Assembly (NCBI RefSeq): GCF_019969845.1
Contig: NZ_JAHXYR010000011.1
Span: 1-64,000, forward strand
Source: Sphingobacterium sp. GVS05A
Lineage (GTDB): Bacteria > Bacteroidota > Bacteroidia > Sphingobacteriales > Sphingobacteriaceae
DNA length: 64,000 nucleotides
Reading direction: 5' to 3'
The position numbers and the translations under genes are program-made. The stretch's first letter is position 1. Each line of letters starts with the position of its first letter. Below are positions 40,818 to 49,708 of the stretch, piece after piece. The notes under the pieces are model-generated. The model was given only the letters and a program-made list of their open reading frames with translations. It did no database searches and had not been told where the DNA came from.

Positions 40818-41276
40818 TTAAATCTCTATTCTCATTTCCAATAAATTGGGCTTAAACCCTGCTTTGCTATATGCTTTTTTTGCACTTTCATTTTGATCAT
40901 AAACCTGCAGTCTGACCTCGGAGATATTTCGTTCCTTTGCCCAGCTCGTCAATGCCTCCAGAATCAATTTATTGATACCCTGACCGCGATATTCAGGCCT
41001 GACATACATAAATCCCAAATGGACATATTTTGCATACTTTTGATAGGGTTTGGCATCGACTATTTTGGCATAGCCTGATCCGACGATCTGTTCGCCGATT
41101 GCAGCAACCAGTACCTCTGCTTCTGCTGATTTTATTAATTCCAGCAGATCATAATAATGAAATTTTCCTTCCTTTAAGGTTTCATCATAGGGGCGCTCGG
41201 CTGCTACAATGCCCTGTTCAAATTCCAATAATACATCGATTTCATTCTCCTGTGCTTGTCTGATTTTTAGTTCCAT
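40818..41276 (-). CDS. GNAT family N-acetyltransferase
   Basis: A 152-residue GNAT with the acetyl-CoA-binding signature in MYVRPEYRGQGINKLILEAL (motif A, R-G-Q-G) and the C-terminal VYDQNESAKKAYSKAGF segment (motif B). Substrate cannot be predicted; relatives include ribosomal-protein and small-amine acetyltransferases. It begins a two-gene unit with nat, 12 bp apart. Confidence 0.9.
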   Translation of the reverse strand: MELKIRQAQENEIDVLLEFEQGIVAAERPYDETLKEGKFHYYDLLELIKSAEAEVLVAAIGEQIVGSGYAKIVDAKPYQKYAKYVHLGFMYVRPEYRGQGINKLILEALTSWAKERNISEVRLQVYDQNESAKKAYSKAGFKPNLLEMRIEI

Positions 41277-41517
41277 TCCTAAGAGCTGTGTTTGTGCTAA
41301 TTGTAATTATACCTGTTCTAATTTGGGGTAATAAGGGGCTAATGCAATATACAAAAATTGGTGATTCAAGGGGCAGCTTAAATGTCAAGCCGTTGTAAAT
41401 TGCTGCAAAAGTGCAGAACTTGTTACAGAAGTAAATAACACAATCGATTGCGTTTAATTCCTTTTCGTAACATGTAAGTTTTTTGATAAATTAATAGTAA
41501 ACAATTAAAGATAAATT

Positions 41518-42870
41518 ATGAGAAAAATTAAATTTGCAGCACTGCTCAGTGCGGCACTGATCTGTTTTGTTTCCTGTCAAAAAACCGTTATAAAATCGGA
41601 GACTGAAGAAAAGCTGTCCTTGCGGGCAGCCACACCAGGTCCAAACGGTTATGAGGTCCCCCTGGGCGGGAATGCCTTTATTACAGCAGCACCTTCCGGG
41701 GCAGTTGAAGTCATCAATAGCAATGGCTTAGCCAACTGGACCAATGCCAACAGTATTGTGAGCACCTATGCTAAATTGCCACAGGCAGGAACATTAAGTG
41801 TGAAAATCCGAGCCAAAGTATTGCCCAATGGTGACAGCAGCGTGGTCAAGTTGACCATCAACGGTGTGAGTAAGCAGCTGAGCCTCAAGGGCGGCACAGT
41901 AAAGGATTATACCGTGGGTAACTATACAATAAATGCTGGCGGTTATGTCAAAATGGATCTGCAGGGAGTTTCCAAAACCGGTGGTTACTTTGCCGATGTC
42001 TCCCATCTTATTTTGAGCGGATCAGCGACAACCGGTACTGCCATCTACAGCGACAACAATGTCAACAATACCTACTATTGGTCAAGACGTGGACCTTCCT
42101 GTCACTTGGGGTACACTGTACCGACTAACCAGCAGGTCTCCTATTATTATAGCGAAATCAATGTCCCTGCTGGCGAAGATAAAATCGGTTCCTATTTTAT
42201 GGCCAATGGATTCGGTCAAGGGTATTTTGGTATGCAGGTCAATTCGGCTACCGAGCGCCGTGTACTGTTTTCGGTATGGAGTCCTTACAGCACGGACAAT
42301 CCAGCGGAAATACCCGTTGAAGATCGCATTACACTCAACCGCAAAGGAGCTAACACCACGACGGGCGAGTTTGGTGGCGAGGGTTCCGGTGGGCAAAGTT
42401 ATATGAAATATAGCTGGACAAGCGGCAAGAGCTACAAATTCTTGCTTAAAGGTGAGCCCGATGGGAATGGCGCCACTGATTTTACCGCTTGGTTCAATGA
42501 TCCTTCGGTCAATAGCTGGGTACTGGTTGCGAGCTGGAAAAGACCCAAGATATCTACTTATCTGACCAATTTCCATAGCTTCCTTGAAAACTTTAACGCC
42601 GATAACGGTTACCTTGGACGCTCAGCAGATTATAAAAATCAATGGATAAGGACTGCATCAGGCACCTGGATGCCGGTGGTTCAGGCGAAATTTACAGTGG
42701 ATGGAACCTATTCCAGCAACCAGCGCATTGATGCCATGGGTGGCAGCAATGGAAATAGTTTCTTCCTTAAAAATGGTGGTTTTTTCAATACCGTGGTCAG
42801 CCCGGGTACTATGTTTACCGTAACTAATGGAAATGCTGCGCCTGCGATAGATCTTACGACACTACCATAA
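41518..42870 (+). CDS. DUF3472 (with DUF5077-like N-terminus) lipoprotein
   Basis: A 450-residue secreted lipoprotein; the signal ends FVSC with C20 as lipidation site. Residues about 40-165 resemble DUF5077, a beta-sandwich module (TLSVKIRAKVLPNGDSSVVK, VTGYF-like end). Residues about 185-400 are DUF3472 (YYYSEINVPAGEDKIGSYFM, GYFGMQVNS, EGSGGQSYMKYSW). Such proteins are found near glycan-utilisation genes and are thought to bind or act on carbohydrates; no reaction is established. It converges on the GH2 gene of the locus, with a perfect hairpin between them. Confidence 0.8.
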   Translation: MRKIKFAALLSAALICFVSCQKTVIKSETEEKLSLRAATPGPNGYEVPLGGNAFITAAPSGAVEVINSNGLANWTNANSIVSTYAKLPQAGTLSVKIRAKVLPNGDSSVVKLTINGVSKQLSLKGGTVKDYTVGNYTINAGGYVKMDLQGVSKTGGYFADVSHLILSGSATTGTAIYSDNNVNNTYYWSRRGPSCHLGYTVPTNQQVSYYYSEINVPAGEDKIGSYFMANGFGQGYFGMQVNSATERRVLFSVWSPYSTDNPAEIPVEDRITLNRKGANTTTGEFGGEGSGGQSYMKYSWTSGKSYKFLLKGEPDGNGATDFTAWFNDPSVNSWVLVASWKRPKISTYLTNFHSFLENFNADNGYLGRSADYKNQWIRTASGTWMPVVQAKFTVDGTYSSNQRIDAMGGSNGNSFFLKNGGFFNTVVSPGTMFTVTNGNAAPAIDLTTLP

Positions 42871-42908
42871 CCTGAAACGCGACAAGGGATCATCTCGGAT
42901 AAATATTG

Positions 42909-42938
42909 AGAAGGGCGGTATAACTATACCGCCCTTCT
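42909..42938. terminator. Perfect hairpin between the DUF3472 gene and the glycan locus
   Basis: AGAAGGGCGGTATA (42909-42922) and TATACCGCCCTTCT (42925-42938) are exact complements with almost no loop (2 nt; a 6-nt loop if two pairs open). It lies between two convergent stops and can terminate both transcripts. Confidence 0.7.
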
Positions 42939-42975
42939 TAGGTTATATGGATTGCAGATTGGCCTACAGGCGTTC

Positions 42976-45420
42976 TTATTTTGATTCAACTTGCAATTCC
43001 CCCGAGACAAGCTCTTTACTTTCGGCTCTTACAACAACTTTCCCCTTATTTTTAATAGCGATGATGGCCAGTGCTTTTCCATGAAATGCCTGCCGCGAGG
43101 CCGACTGAAAACTCCGGAGATCAGTTGTATTACCGTTGTCGGTAGCCACGATCCTTGCGTCTTCCCCTTCAATGGAAAACCTAATATCATGGGCTGAGTC
43201 GGGCACGATGGTACCCTGCTCGTCCAGCACATAGGCATGCACATAAGTTAGTTCATTGCCCACCGTATTAGGCGTGGATTTTTCGTTGGACAATTTGATT
43301 CGATAAGGCTTTCCTGCCGTGCGGACAATTTTGCTCAATACCTTTTGGTTATCCCGATAAGAAATCACTTCAAGTACACCAGCTTCAAAATTAATCGCCT
43401 TAAAAACAAGGTCATAACGGGTGGTATCTCTGGACTGCTCACGGATTTTTTTTCCGTTTAGGTATAGTTCCACCCGGTCTGCCTGATTATAATAAACCAC
43501 CACATCAACCTTATCGCCCTGTTTCCAGTTCCAATGTGGTAACACATGCAGGACCGGCTTGTCGGTCCAGACGCTTTGGTACAGGTAATATACATCTTTC
43601 GGGAACCCTGCTAAATCCACGATCCCGAAATACGAACTCCGTGCAGGCCAGGTATAAGGCGTTGGTTCGCCAAGGTAATCAAATCCTGTCCACACGTACA
43701 TTCCGGCGATATGGTCATACTGTTCCATTAAGCGTAGACTGGTCTGATGGCTCGATCCCCAGGGAGTATAGACGTTGTCATATGCTGAGATGGTTTTATC
43801 ACTATTGCCACCGTTGAAAGGGATATCCCATCGCTCAGGCCACATCCGGATGGAATCGTAAGGTACAGGATCATATTGGCCTCGGCTTTCCAGTGCGGAA
43901 GTACTTTCAGTTACGATAAACTTCTTTCCTGGATGATCTGTCGGAAAACTGGCCCATTTCTGATGGTTATAATTGTAGCCCATAATATCCACGGCGGGAT
44001 TCATTAATACAGGATTTTCTCTTGACATTTCATTATTGGCAATGGTTGTCGGGCGGGTACCATCAAGGCTGTCTACAATAGCTGCTAAAGCCTTGGGAAT
44101 CGCTGCACCTTCCGTCTTGGAATGCCACTGTTCCTGCGCTTCATTGCCCAGGCACCAGATAAACAGCGAGGGATGGTTTCGGTCACGTTTAACTTGGTCA
44201 GCAAAATCCCGACGAAACCATTGATCCCAATATAAATGGTAATCAAAGGGGTTTTTATGTCCTTTCCAGACATCAAATGTTTCACTCATCACTATAAAGC
44301 CCAAACTGTCACAGAGGTCCAAAAATGCCGGCGCTGCGGGATTATGGGAAGTACGTATGCCGTTGACACCCATTGCTTTCATTATCTCTAGCTGGCGTAA
44401 CGCTGCAGATCGGTTAAAAGCCATTCCCAGTGCGCCAAGATCACTATGCAGACAGACACCGCGGATTTTGAGGCGCTTGCCGTTCAGAATAAATCCCTGC
44501 TGTTGATCAAAGCTAAAACTGCGCAAGCCGAATTTGGTGTCCTGTTCATCCAGGATCCGGTTGTCAGCCAGAAGCTGGACTCGGGCAGTATACTGATGGG
44601 GTGTCTCTATTCCCCACAAAAGCGGATTATCCAATATGATTTCCTGCTGGAAAGGATAGACACCTGGCCCACGCTTGCCTAGTACATGTTGTTCAGTGGC
44701 GACTACTACACCCTCGGGTGATACCAGTTGTGTCCGCAGGGAAAGCGTTCCGGTCTGCTTCGGGATTTGTTCTATATCCAGTGACAGGCTCACAACAGCA
44801 CGGTTTTCATCGAGATGTGTAGCTTGAACAAATGTGCTGTTTGTGGCTATACTGACCGGATTACGGGTTAGTAACCGCACATCGCGATAGATCCCCGAGC
44901 CCGAATAGAACCGTGAGTTGGGCTGCTTATGGTTGTCAACTTTGACCGAAAGCAGATTTTCCTTGCCATCCCAACGTAAATAAGGCGAAAGTTCATATTC
45001 AAATCCTATATAGCCGTTTGGCCGTTTCCCAAGCAGATGCCCATTGATCCAAACTTCGCTGTTTTCGTACACACCTTCGAATTTGATAAATATCCGTTGG
45101 GCTTTATCCGCCTTGCTCAGCTTAAACGATTTTTGGTACCAGCCTACCCCACCGTCCAGATAAGCTGCACTACTACCTGCGGGGCTGTGCGCTCGGAAAG
45201 GCGTCTCGATGCTCCAGTCGTGTGGTAGATCAAGCAGACGCCAGTCACTACCGTCCCGTGTATGGCTATGCTGCCCGATGCTGTCAAGTTTAAACCACCA
45301 GTCGGCATTAAAAATAGTTTCCTGCCGGGATTGTCCGATCAGGGGTACTGTCATCAACAGCCAAAGTGCCACTGTAGTCAGTAGTCGACCATACCTGTTA
45401 TATAAGAGTAGTTTCAGCAT
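42976..45420 (-). CDS. Glycoside hydrolase family 2 (beta-galactosidase-like)
   Basis: An 814-residue secreted enzyme from the ATG at 45420 (MLKLLLYNRYG, then signal VALWLLMTVPLIGQ); an upstream ATG at 45447 would overlap the GH43 gene's end more closely. The GH2 sugar-binding, immunoglobulin-like and TIM-barrel domains are in order. E427 in CLGNEAQ is the acid/base and E505 in VTESTSA the nucleophile, 78 residues apart as usual. A DUF4982-type domain and a C-terminal Big-like domain follow. Beta-galactosidase is the likeliest activity, suited to removing galactose from xyloglucan side chains; beta-glucuronidase or mannosidase are possible. Last gene of the operon. Confidence 0.85.
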   Translation of the reverse strand: MLKLLLYNRYGRLLTTVALWLLMTVPLIGQSRQETIFNADWWFKLDSIGQHSHTRDGSDWRLLDLPHDWSIETPFRAHSPAGSSAAYLDGGVGWYQKSFKLSKADKAQRIFIKFEGVYENSEVWINGHLLGKRPNGYIGFEYELSPYLRWDGKENLLSVKVDNHKQPNSRFYSGSGIYRDVRLLTRNPVSIATNSTFVQATHLDENRAVVSLSLDIEQIPKQTGTLSLRTQLVSPEGVVVATEQHVLGKRGPGVYPFQQEIILDNPLLWGIETPHQYTARVQLLADNRILDEQDTKFGLRSFSFDQQQGFILNGKRLKIRGVCLHSDLGALGMAFNRSAALRQLEIMKAMGVNGIRTSHNPAAPAFLDLCDSLGFIVMSETFDVWKGHKNPFDYHLYWDQWFRRDFADQVKRDRNHPSLFIWCLGNEAQEQWHSKTEGAAIPKALAAIVDSLDGTRPTTIANNEMSRENPVLMNPAVDIMGYNYNHQKWASFPTDHPGKKFIVTESTSALESRGQYDPVPYDSIRMWPERWDIPFNGGNSDKTISAYDNVYTPWGSSHQTSLRLMEQYDHIAGMYVWTGFDYLGEPTPYTWPARSSYFGIVDLAGFPKDVYYLYQSVWTDKPVLHVLPHWNWKQGDKVDVVVYYNQADRVELYLNGKKIREQSRDTTRYDLVFKAINFEAGVLEVISYRDNQKVLSKIVRTAGKPYRIKLSNEKSTPNTVGNELTYVHAYVLDEQGTIVPDSAHDIRFSIEGEDARIVATDNGNTTDLRSFQSASRQAFHGKALAIIAIKNKGKVVVRAESKELVSGELQVESK

Positions 45421-45450
45421 AAGATTATAGCAATGATATGACTCCATAAG

Positions 45451-47070
45451 TTAAGAAGATAGTTGATAATCAAACCAGTCAAAAAATGCTTTCGCTTTGG
45501 TCGCCTTCCCATTGGAGCTAGCATACAGGCCGATCATTACCCCCGTAAAACCGCCTGCTACTTCGGTACTTAAGTAACGGGTATCCAAGCTGGCCAACTT
45601 GCTGTAGCCTCCGGATTTTACATCTTTAAAAGCAAAGGCGTATGTTAAAGGCGTTCCACTGATACGCAATTCTACCTCGCTGCCTGCAACTTCCTTCTCA
45701 GCCACGATATAATGCAGGGAGCCAACTTTTGCACGCAGCTGCAGCATATAGTTTCCCCCCTTGCGGCTGAGAAAGAAGTCGTAATGGTGTGAATTGTTCT
45801 GATACATTGTTAGACCGGCTTCTTCCCCATCGGCATTGGCGACAAGTTCAAGTTTTACGCTGGACTGAAAGTCGTGTTCGGTTTGTCTACGACCGATAAA
45901 GGAGGGCGATTCCGTTTCGTTTAATGAAATCGGACTTGTATACAGGCACAGGCTTCCGCGGCGTTCGGTCAATGAGTACTTTGATGAGTCGGGATTGCGC
46001 AGATATTGCCATGGCAAGCCTAATTGCGCATCAGTGAAATTATCGCGCTGTGCGGGGACCGCTACCGGCACAGCTGGAGGGGTTTTTACAGTCATATCTA
46101 ACTGGACCTTTCCGTTGCCGTTGACCTGTGGCCAGCCATCTTTGGGCCAGCTTACCGGTGCTAAGAATGTCTCGCGTCCAAGTATATGATAATAGCTATA
46201 CTGTTGTGTCACACGGAATCCCAAGAATACAGTCCACCAGGAGCCATCAGCGGCCTGGACCAGGTCTGCATGACCCACCCCTTGAATGGGATTCCCCTGT
46301 CCCAAACGGTTGGAATGAGATAGAATCGGATTGAGTGGACAGGATTCGTAAGGTCCCCAGATGGAGCGGCTCCGTCCTATACTTGCGCTGTGGGCATATT
46401 CCGTTCCGCCTTCGCCCAATAACAGATAATAGTAGCCGTCTTTTTTGTAGATATGGGGCGCTTCCGGGAAACGTCCCCCTGTACCGGCCCAGACTACTTT
46501 CTCCATTGAGGTCAATTTGCCCGTACTCAAGTCAATGGCGGTCACACGGATACCTTCGTCTCCCTGAGTCACAAAATAGCTTTTACCATCCTCATCCCAG
46601 AAGATGTCCGGATCTATGCTTTTGATATCCACCCAGATTGGATCGCTCCAGGAACCAGAAGGATTTTCTGTTGTACAATAAAAATTACCCTTATCCGATA
46701 CATTGGTACAGATCACATAGAATAGACCATTGTGATAGCGTATTGATGGTGCAAATAGCCCACCGGATGAACTTACCCCTTTGAGATTCAGTTGCGACGC
46801 CCGGGTCAGGCAGTGCCCCACCTGCTTCCAGTTGACCAGGTCCTTACTATGGTAGATCGGAAGCCCTGGGAAATACTCAAAGGAGGAGGTCACGAGATAA
46901 TAGTCATCTCCCACACGACAGATACTCGGATCGGGGTTAAATCCACGGATAACCGGATTTTTAAATCCTGTCTGCGCATAGCTCGGTATCGTCAAGAATA
47001 GTAGCAGGTAGCCAAAGATAGCCAAGGACATGTATATCCTACGCAAAAAAGTTAATTTATTCCTATTCAT
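45451..47070 (-). CDS. Glycoside hydrolase family 43 (arabinofuranosidase/xylosidase-like)
   Basis: A 539-residue enzyme with a signal peptide ending PSYAQ. The five-bladed propeller starts GFNPDPSICRVGDDYYL with the base D47. The pKa-modulating aspartate is in KSIDPDIFWDEDG, and the acid in RFPEAPHIYKK. The C-terminal 200 residues form the beta-sandwich found in GH43 beta-xylosidases and arabinofuranosidases. It should remove arabinose or xylose from side chains. Neighbours are the surface lipoprotein (10 bp upstream) and GH2 (30 bp downstream). Confidence 0.87.
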   Translation of the reverse strand: MNRNKLTFLRRIYMSLAIFGYLLLFLTIPSYAQTGFKNPVIRGFNPDPSICRVGDDYYLVTSSFEYFPGLPIYHSKDLVNWKQVGHCLTRASQLNLKGVSSSGGLFAPSIRYHNGLFYVICTNVSDKGNFYCTTENPSGSWSDPIWVDIKSIDPDIFWDEDGKSYFVTQGDEGIRVTAIDLSTGKLTSMEKVVWAGTGGRFPEAPHIYKKDGYYYLLLGEGGTEYAHSASIGRSRSIWGPYESCPLNPILSHSNRLGQGNPIQGVGHADLVQAADGSWWTVFLGFRVTQQYSYYHILGRETFLAPVSWPKDGWPQVNGNGKVQLDMTVKTPPAVPVAVPAQRDNFTDAQLGLPWQYLRNPDSSKYSLTERRGSLCLYTSPISLNETESPSFIGRRQTEHDFQSSVKLELVANADGEEAGLTMYQNNSHHYDFFLSRKGGNYMLQLRAKVGSLHYIVAEKEVAGSEVELRISGTPLTYAFAFKDVKSGGYSKLASLDTRYLSTEVAGGFTGVMIGLYASSNGKATKAKAFFDWFDYQLSS

Positions 47071-47080
47071 GTACTGCCTC

Positions 47081-48016
47081 CTATCTTGCGTGATTGGAAT
47101 CCGATTCCGCTTGGTCTAAAATTTCCTTATACTCCCTACTAATAAAATTGAAGGTCAGCATGGCCGCTCCATCATTTGAAAGTACAGGGTCCCTTAATAC
47201 AGCTAGCTGCATTGTGTTCTGCGTCAATGACATAATGCGTACATCACCCCAGTCGACGACGATCCCATCCTGCGGCTTGCCATGCAACGGCGACGCCCCG
47301 GTCAAGCGCATGGTTTTCTTTTCCGTGTCGATATTAAATACCCCCTTCTGCACTTTCCCCAGCATGGCATGGTTTACATTTACATTTGCGCCACCTTTGA
47401 GATCAAAGGTCATGCTCCCATAATCGCCCGCAGGCATCAACCAGCTATTGCCTTTCCAATCCGGCTCCCAGCTCCAGCTGTCGCTGTTCAATGGTTCGCC
47501 GGTCTTGTTTACCGTTCCCCACCAGTCGCCGGTACCATAAAAATACATAGGCCCTTTAAAATAACGGGAGACTCCCTCAGCATCCAGGTCCAGGTACCAG
47601 GTTTTTTCTTCTCCCGCGCCGCCACTCAATAAAGTCCAAGTCTCATCACTGATAAATTCGGCGTACATCTCGTCAATCTTGAACGTTACGGGCTTGCCAT
47701 AGACCATGCCACCACGGGTTTCAATACCAAACCTGACGCTGTATTCCCCCGGAAAAGGCATCTTCAATGTGACCTTTTTATCTTGGCTGCGACCCTGCGG
47801 GTGTTCCCATAAAGGCGTGTATTTCGAGTCCATTAAACTTGTTAAATAAACAATATTCGGATTATTGGCGTCGTGCTCCACGGTATAGGATTTTCCATTA
47901 GCCAGCTGTGCCGGACTGACGTCAATCTCCCCCAATGCATATTTTTCCGGAGTACATGCGCCAACCATTGTCATCACCGCAAAGAGGCTGATGACATAGC
48001 TTATTATTTTTTTCAT
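47081..48016 (-). CDS. Surface lipoprotein in the SusE/F position (putative glycan-binding)
   Basis: A 311-residue lipoprotein (VGAC, lipidation at C21). After the signal comes a PKD/Ig-like beta domain (about 35-115, ending KVTLKMPFPGEYSVRFGIET), then a domain with many tryptophans (TWTLLSGGAGEEKTWYLDLD; YGTGDWWGTV; WSWEPDWKGNSW), a composition common in carbohydrate-binding proteins. It follows SusD by 51 bp, the slot normally held by a surface glycan-binding protein. No specific family is recognised. Confidence 0.65.
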   Translation of the reverse strand: MKKIISYVISLFAVMTMVGACTPEKYALGEIDVSPAQLANGKSYTVEHDANNPNIVYLTSLMDSKYTPLWEHPQGRSQDKKVTLKMPFPGEYSVRFGIETRGGMVYGKPVTFKIDEMYAEFISDETWTLLSGGAGEEKTWYLDLDAEGVSRYFKGPMYFYGTGDWWGTVNKTGEPLNSDSWSWEPDWKGNSWLMPAGDYGSMTFDLKGGANVNVNHAMLGKVQKGVFNIDTEKKTMRLTGASPLHGKPQDGIVVDWGDVRIMSLTQNTMQLAVLRDPVLSNDGAAMLTFNFISREYKEILDQAESDSNHAR

Positions 48017-48067
48017 TTGTATAGATTTATATCGTTAAACCAAGCGATCATTGATCGGTACTTTTTA

Positions 48068-49696
48068 TTAATTCCATCCGGCGTTCTGTTTCAGTACACC
48101 ATTTGAAAGGGTGATCTGCTTATTCGGGATCTGCATAAATCCCCGTGTGGTCAAAAATTTACTTTTTGTCACAATGACCTTATCGGGCGCCGATCCACTT
48201 AGTACGTCTTCGGACGTTTCCAGTATAGCGGCAGCATTATTGAGCCCCTGCCGCAGCACATCCCAGTAACGGATACCTTCAAAGGCAAATTCAAAATTCC
48301 GCTCTTTCAGGATATTACTCTTTGAGACGGGCAATGCGACGAAATTCGTTTTATAGGCCCGTTTGCGAACCTGATCAAAATACTGCTGTGCATTGGGTGA
48401 GCCCAGTTCAGCTGCCATTAGCAAAACGTCCGCATAACGGATTACAAAGTAATCCTGATCCTGTGACAACTGCATATCCTTATCTCCACCAGTATTTGTG
48501 GTGCCATCCGGCAATGCTGTTGGTGCATATTTTTTGATGGCGTATCCTGTGTATTCACGCTGGTCTTTCAGGTCAAAATCAGGGATTTTCTCGCCGTTGA
48601 TGTCTATGATTGAAGCTGTCTTTCTGGTGTCATTGTTATCAAAGGTATTGAAGAAGTTTTTGCTCACGGTACATGCTCCCCATCCCTGGCCGTAAGGCGA
48701 CCAATTCTTACCTCTCAAGCCCAGGAAAACGACCCAGCGATTGCCATCGATATGACCTTCGTAATCTGAAGTATTGTTAAATTTCTGTGCAAATACCACT
48801 TCCGAATTTCCTTTGCCCGCATATTTTGAAATATCCAATGTATTGTCTGTGGCATTGGGAATATAACTCGCTGCTGGCCATAGATTTTTAAAATCAGCGA
48901 CCAGAGCAAATTGGCCACTTTTGATTACTTCTTCCAATCCCGCCAGCGCTTCGGTTTTGGAGATATCGATATCCTCAGCGGCATAATAGCCTGAATAAAA
49001 GAGATAAACCCTTGCCAGTAGTGCCTTTGCAGCAAAAGGTGTTGCCCGGCCGTCGTTGGTTGCAGCGGCCGATTTTGGATAAGCATTCGCCGGAATGCTG
49101 CTTGCAGCAAATTTAAGGTCCGAAACAATCAGCTTATAGATTTCCTTGGGATCCGACTGCGGGATATTATCGCTTGTCGGAATGGTAAGTAATGGTATAT
49201 TTTCGAAGAGGCGAACCAGATCGAAGTACATGAGTGCCCGCAGGAACCGGGTTTCACCTTCGATCCGTGTGCGTGCCGTTGTATTACCGGAGAAATCTGT
49301 GCCATTCAATTTTCCCAGCAACGTATTACATCTAAAAATACCCGAATAATAATCCGACCAAGTGCCATCGAAAATATTATTGTCTGATTGGGACTGCCCA
49401 ATATCAAAGCGGTCTATTGCCTGAAAACCACGACCATCCGTTGTCCCGGTACCTCCAAAACAGTTGTCAGAGGCGACTTCCGAGGTGATATAAAAAGCTT
49501 GGCTGCCGTTAGAGGTGGTCCGTTGGTAGCCGTCATAACAACCGACCAAAGCCATTTCGGCGTCTGCTATTGTTTTATAAAAATTGTTCTCCAGAACACT
49601 TGTCATCGGTTCAACATCTAGGAAACTAGATGAACAGGAGCCCAATAAAAGGGAACCCAACAACATGGAATATGAGATATAACTTAGTTTTTTCAT
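48068..49696 (-). CDS. SusD/RagB family surface glycan-binding lipoprotein
   Basis: A 542-residue lipoprotein (LLGSC, C21) with the SusD pattern: CSSSFLDVEPM near the N-terminus, LRALMYFDLVRLFENIPLL in the TPR-like region, and a C-terminal RNFEFAFEGIRYWDVLRQG. It caps the SusC barrel and hands glycans to it. It follows the SusC gene by 12 bp and is cotranscribed. Confidence 0.95.
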   Translation of the reverse strand: MKKLSYISYSMLLGSLLLGSCSSSFLDVEPMTSVLENNFYKTIADAEMALVGCYDGYQRTTSNGSQAFYITSEVASDNCFGGTGTTDGRGFQAIDRFDIGQSQSDNNIFDGTWSDYYSGIFRCNTLLGKLNGTDFSGNTTARTRIEGETRFLRALMYFDLVRLFENIPLLTIPTSDNIPQSDPKEIYKLIVSDLKFAASSIPANAYPKSAAATNDGRATPFAAKALLARVYLFYSGYYAAEDIDISKTEALAGLEEVIKSGQFALVADFKNLWPAASYIPNATDNTLDISKYAGKGNSEVVFAQKFNNTSDYEGHIDGNRWVVFLGLRGKNWSPYGQGWGACTVSKNFFNTFDNNDTRKTASIIDINGEKIPDFDLKDQREYTGYAIKKYAPTALPDGTTNTGGDKDMQLSQDQDYFVIRYADVLLMAAELGSPNAQQYFDQVRKRAYKTNFVALPVSKSNILKERNFEFAFEGIRYWDVLRQGLNNAAAILETSEDVLSGSAPDKVIVTKSKFLTTRGFMQIPNKQITLSNGVLKQNAGWN

Positions 49697-49708
49697 GATT
49701 TCTCAATT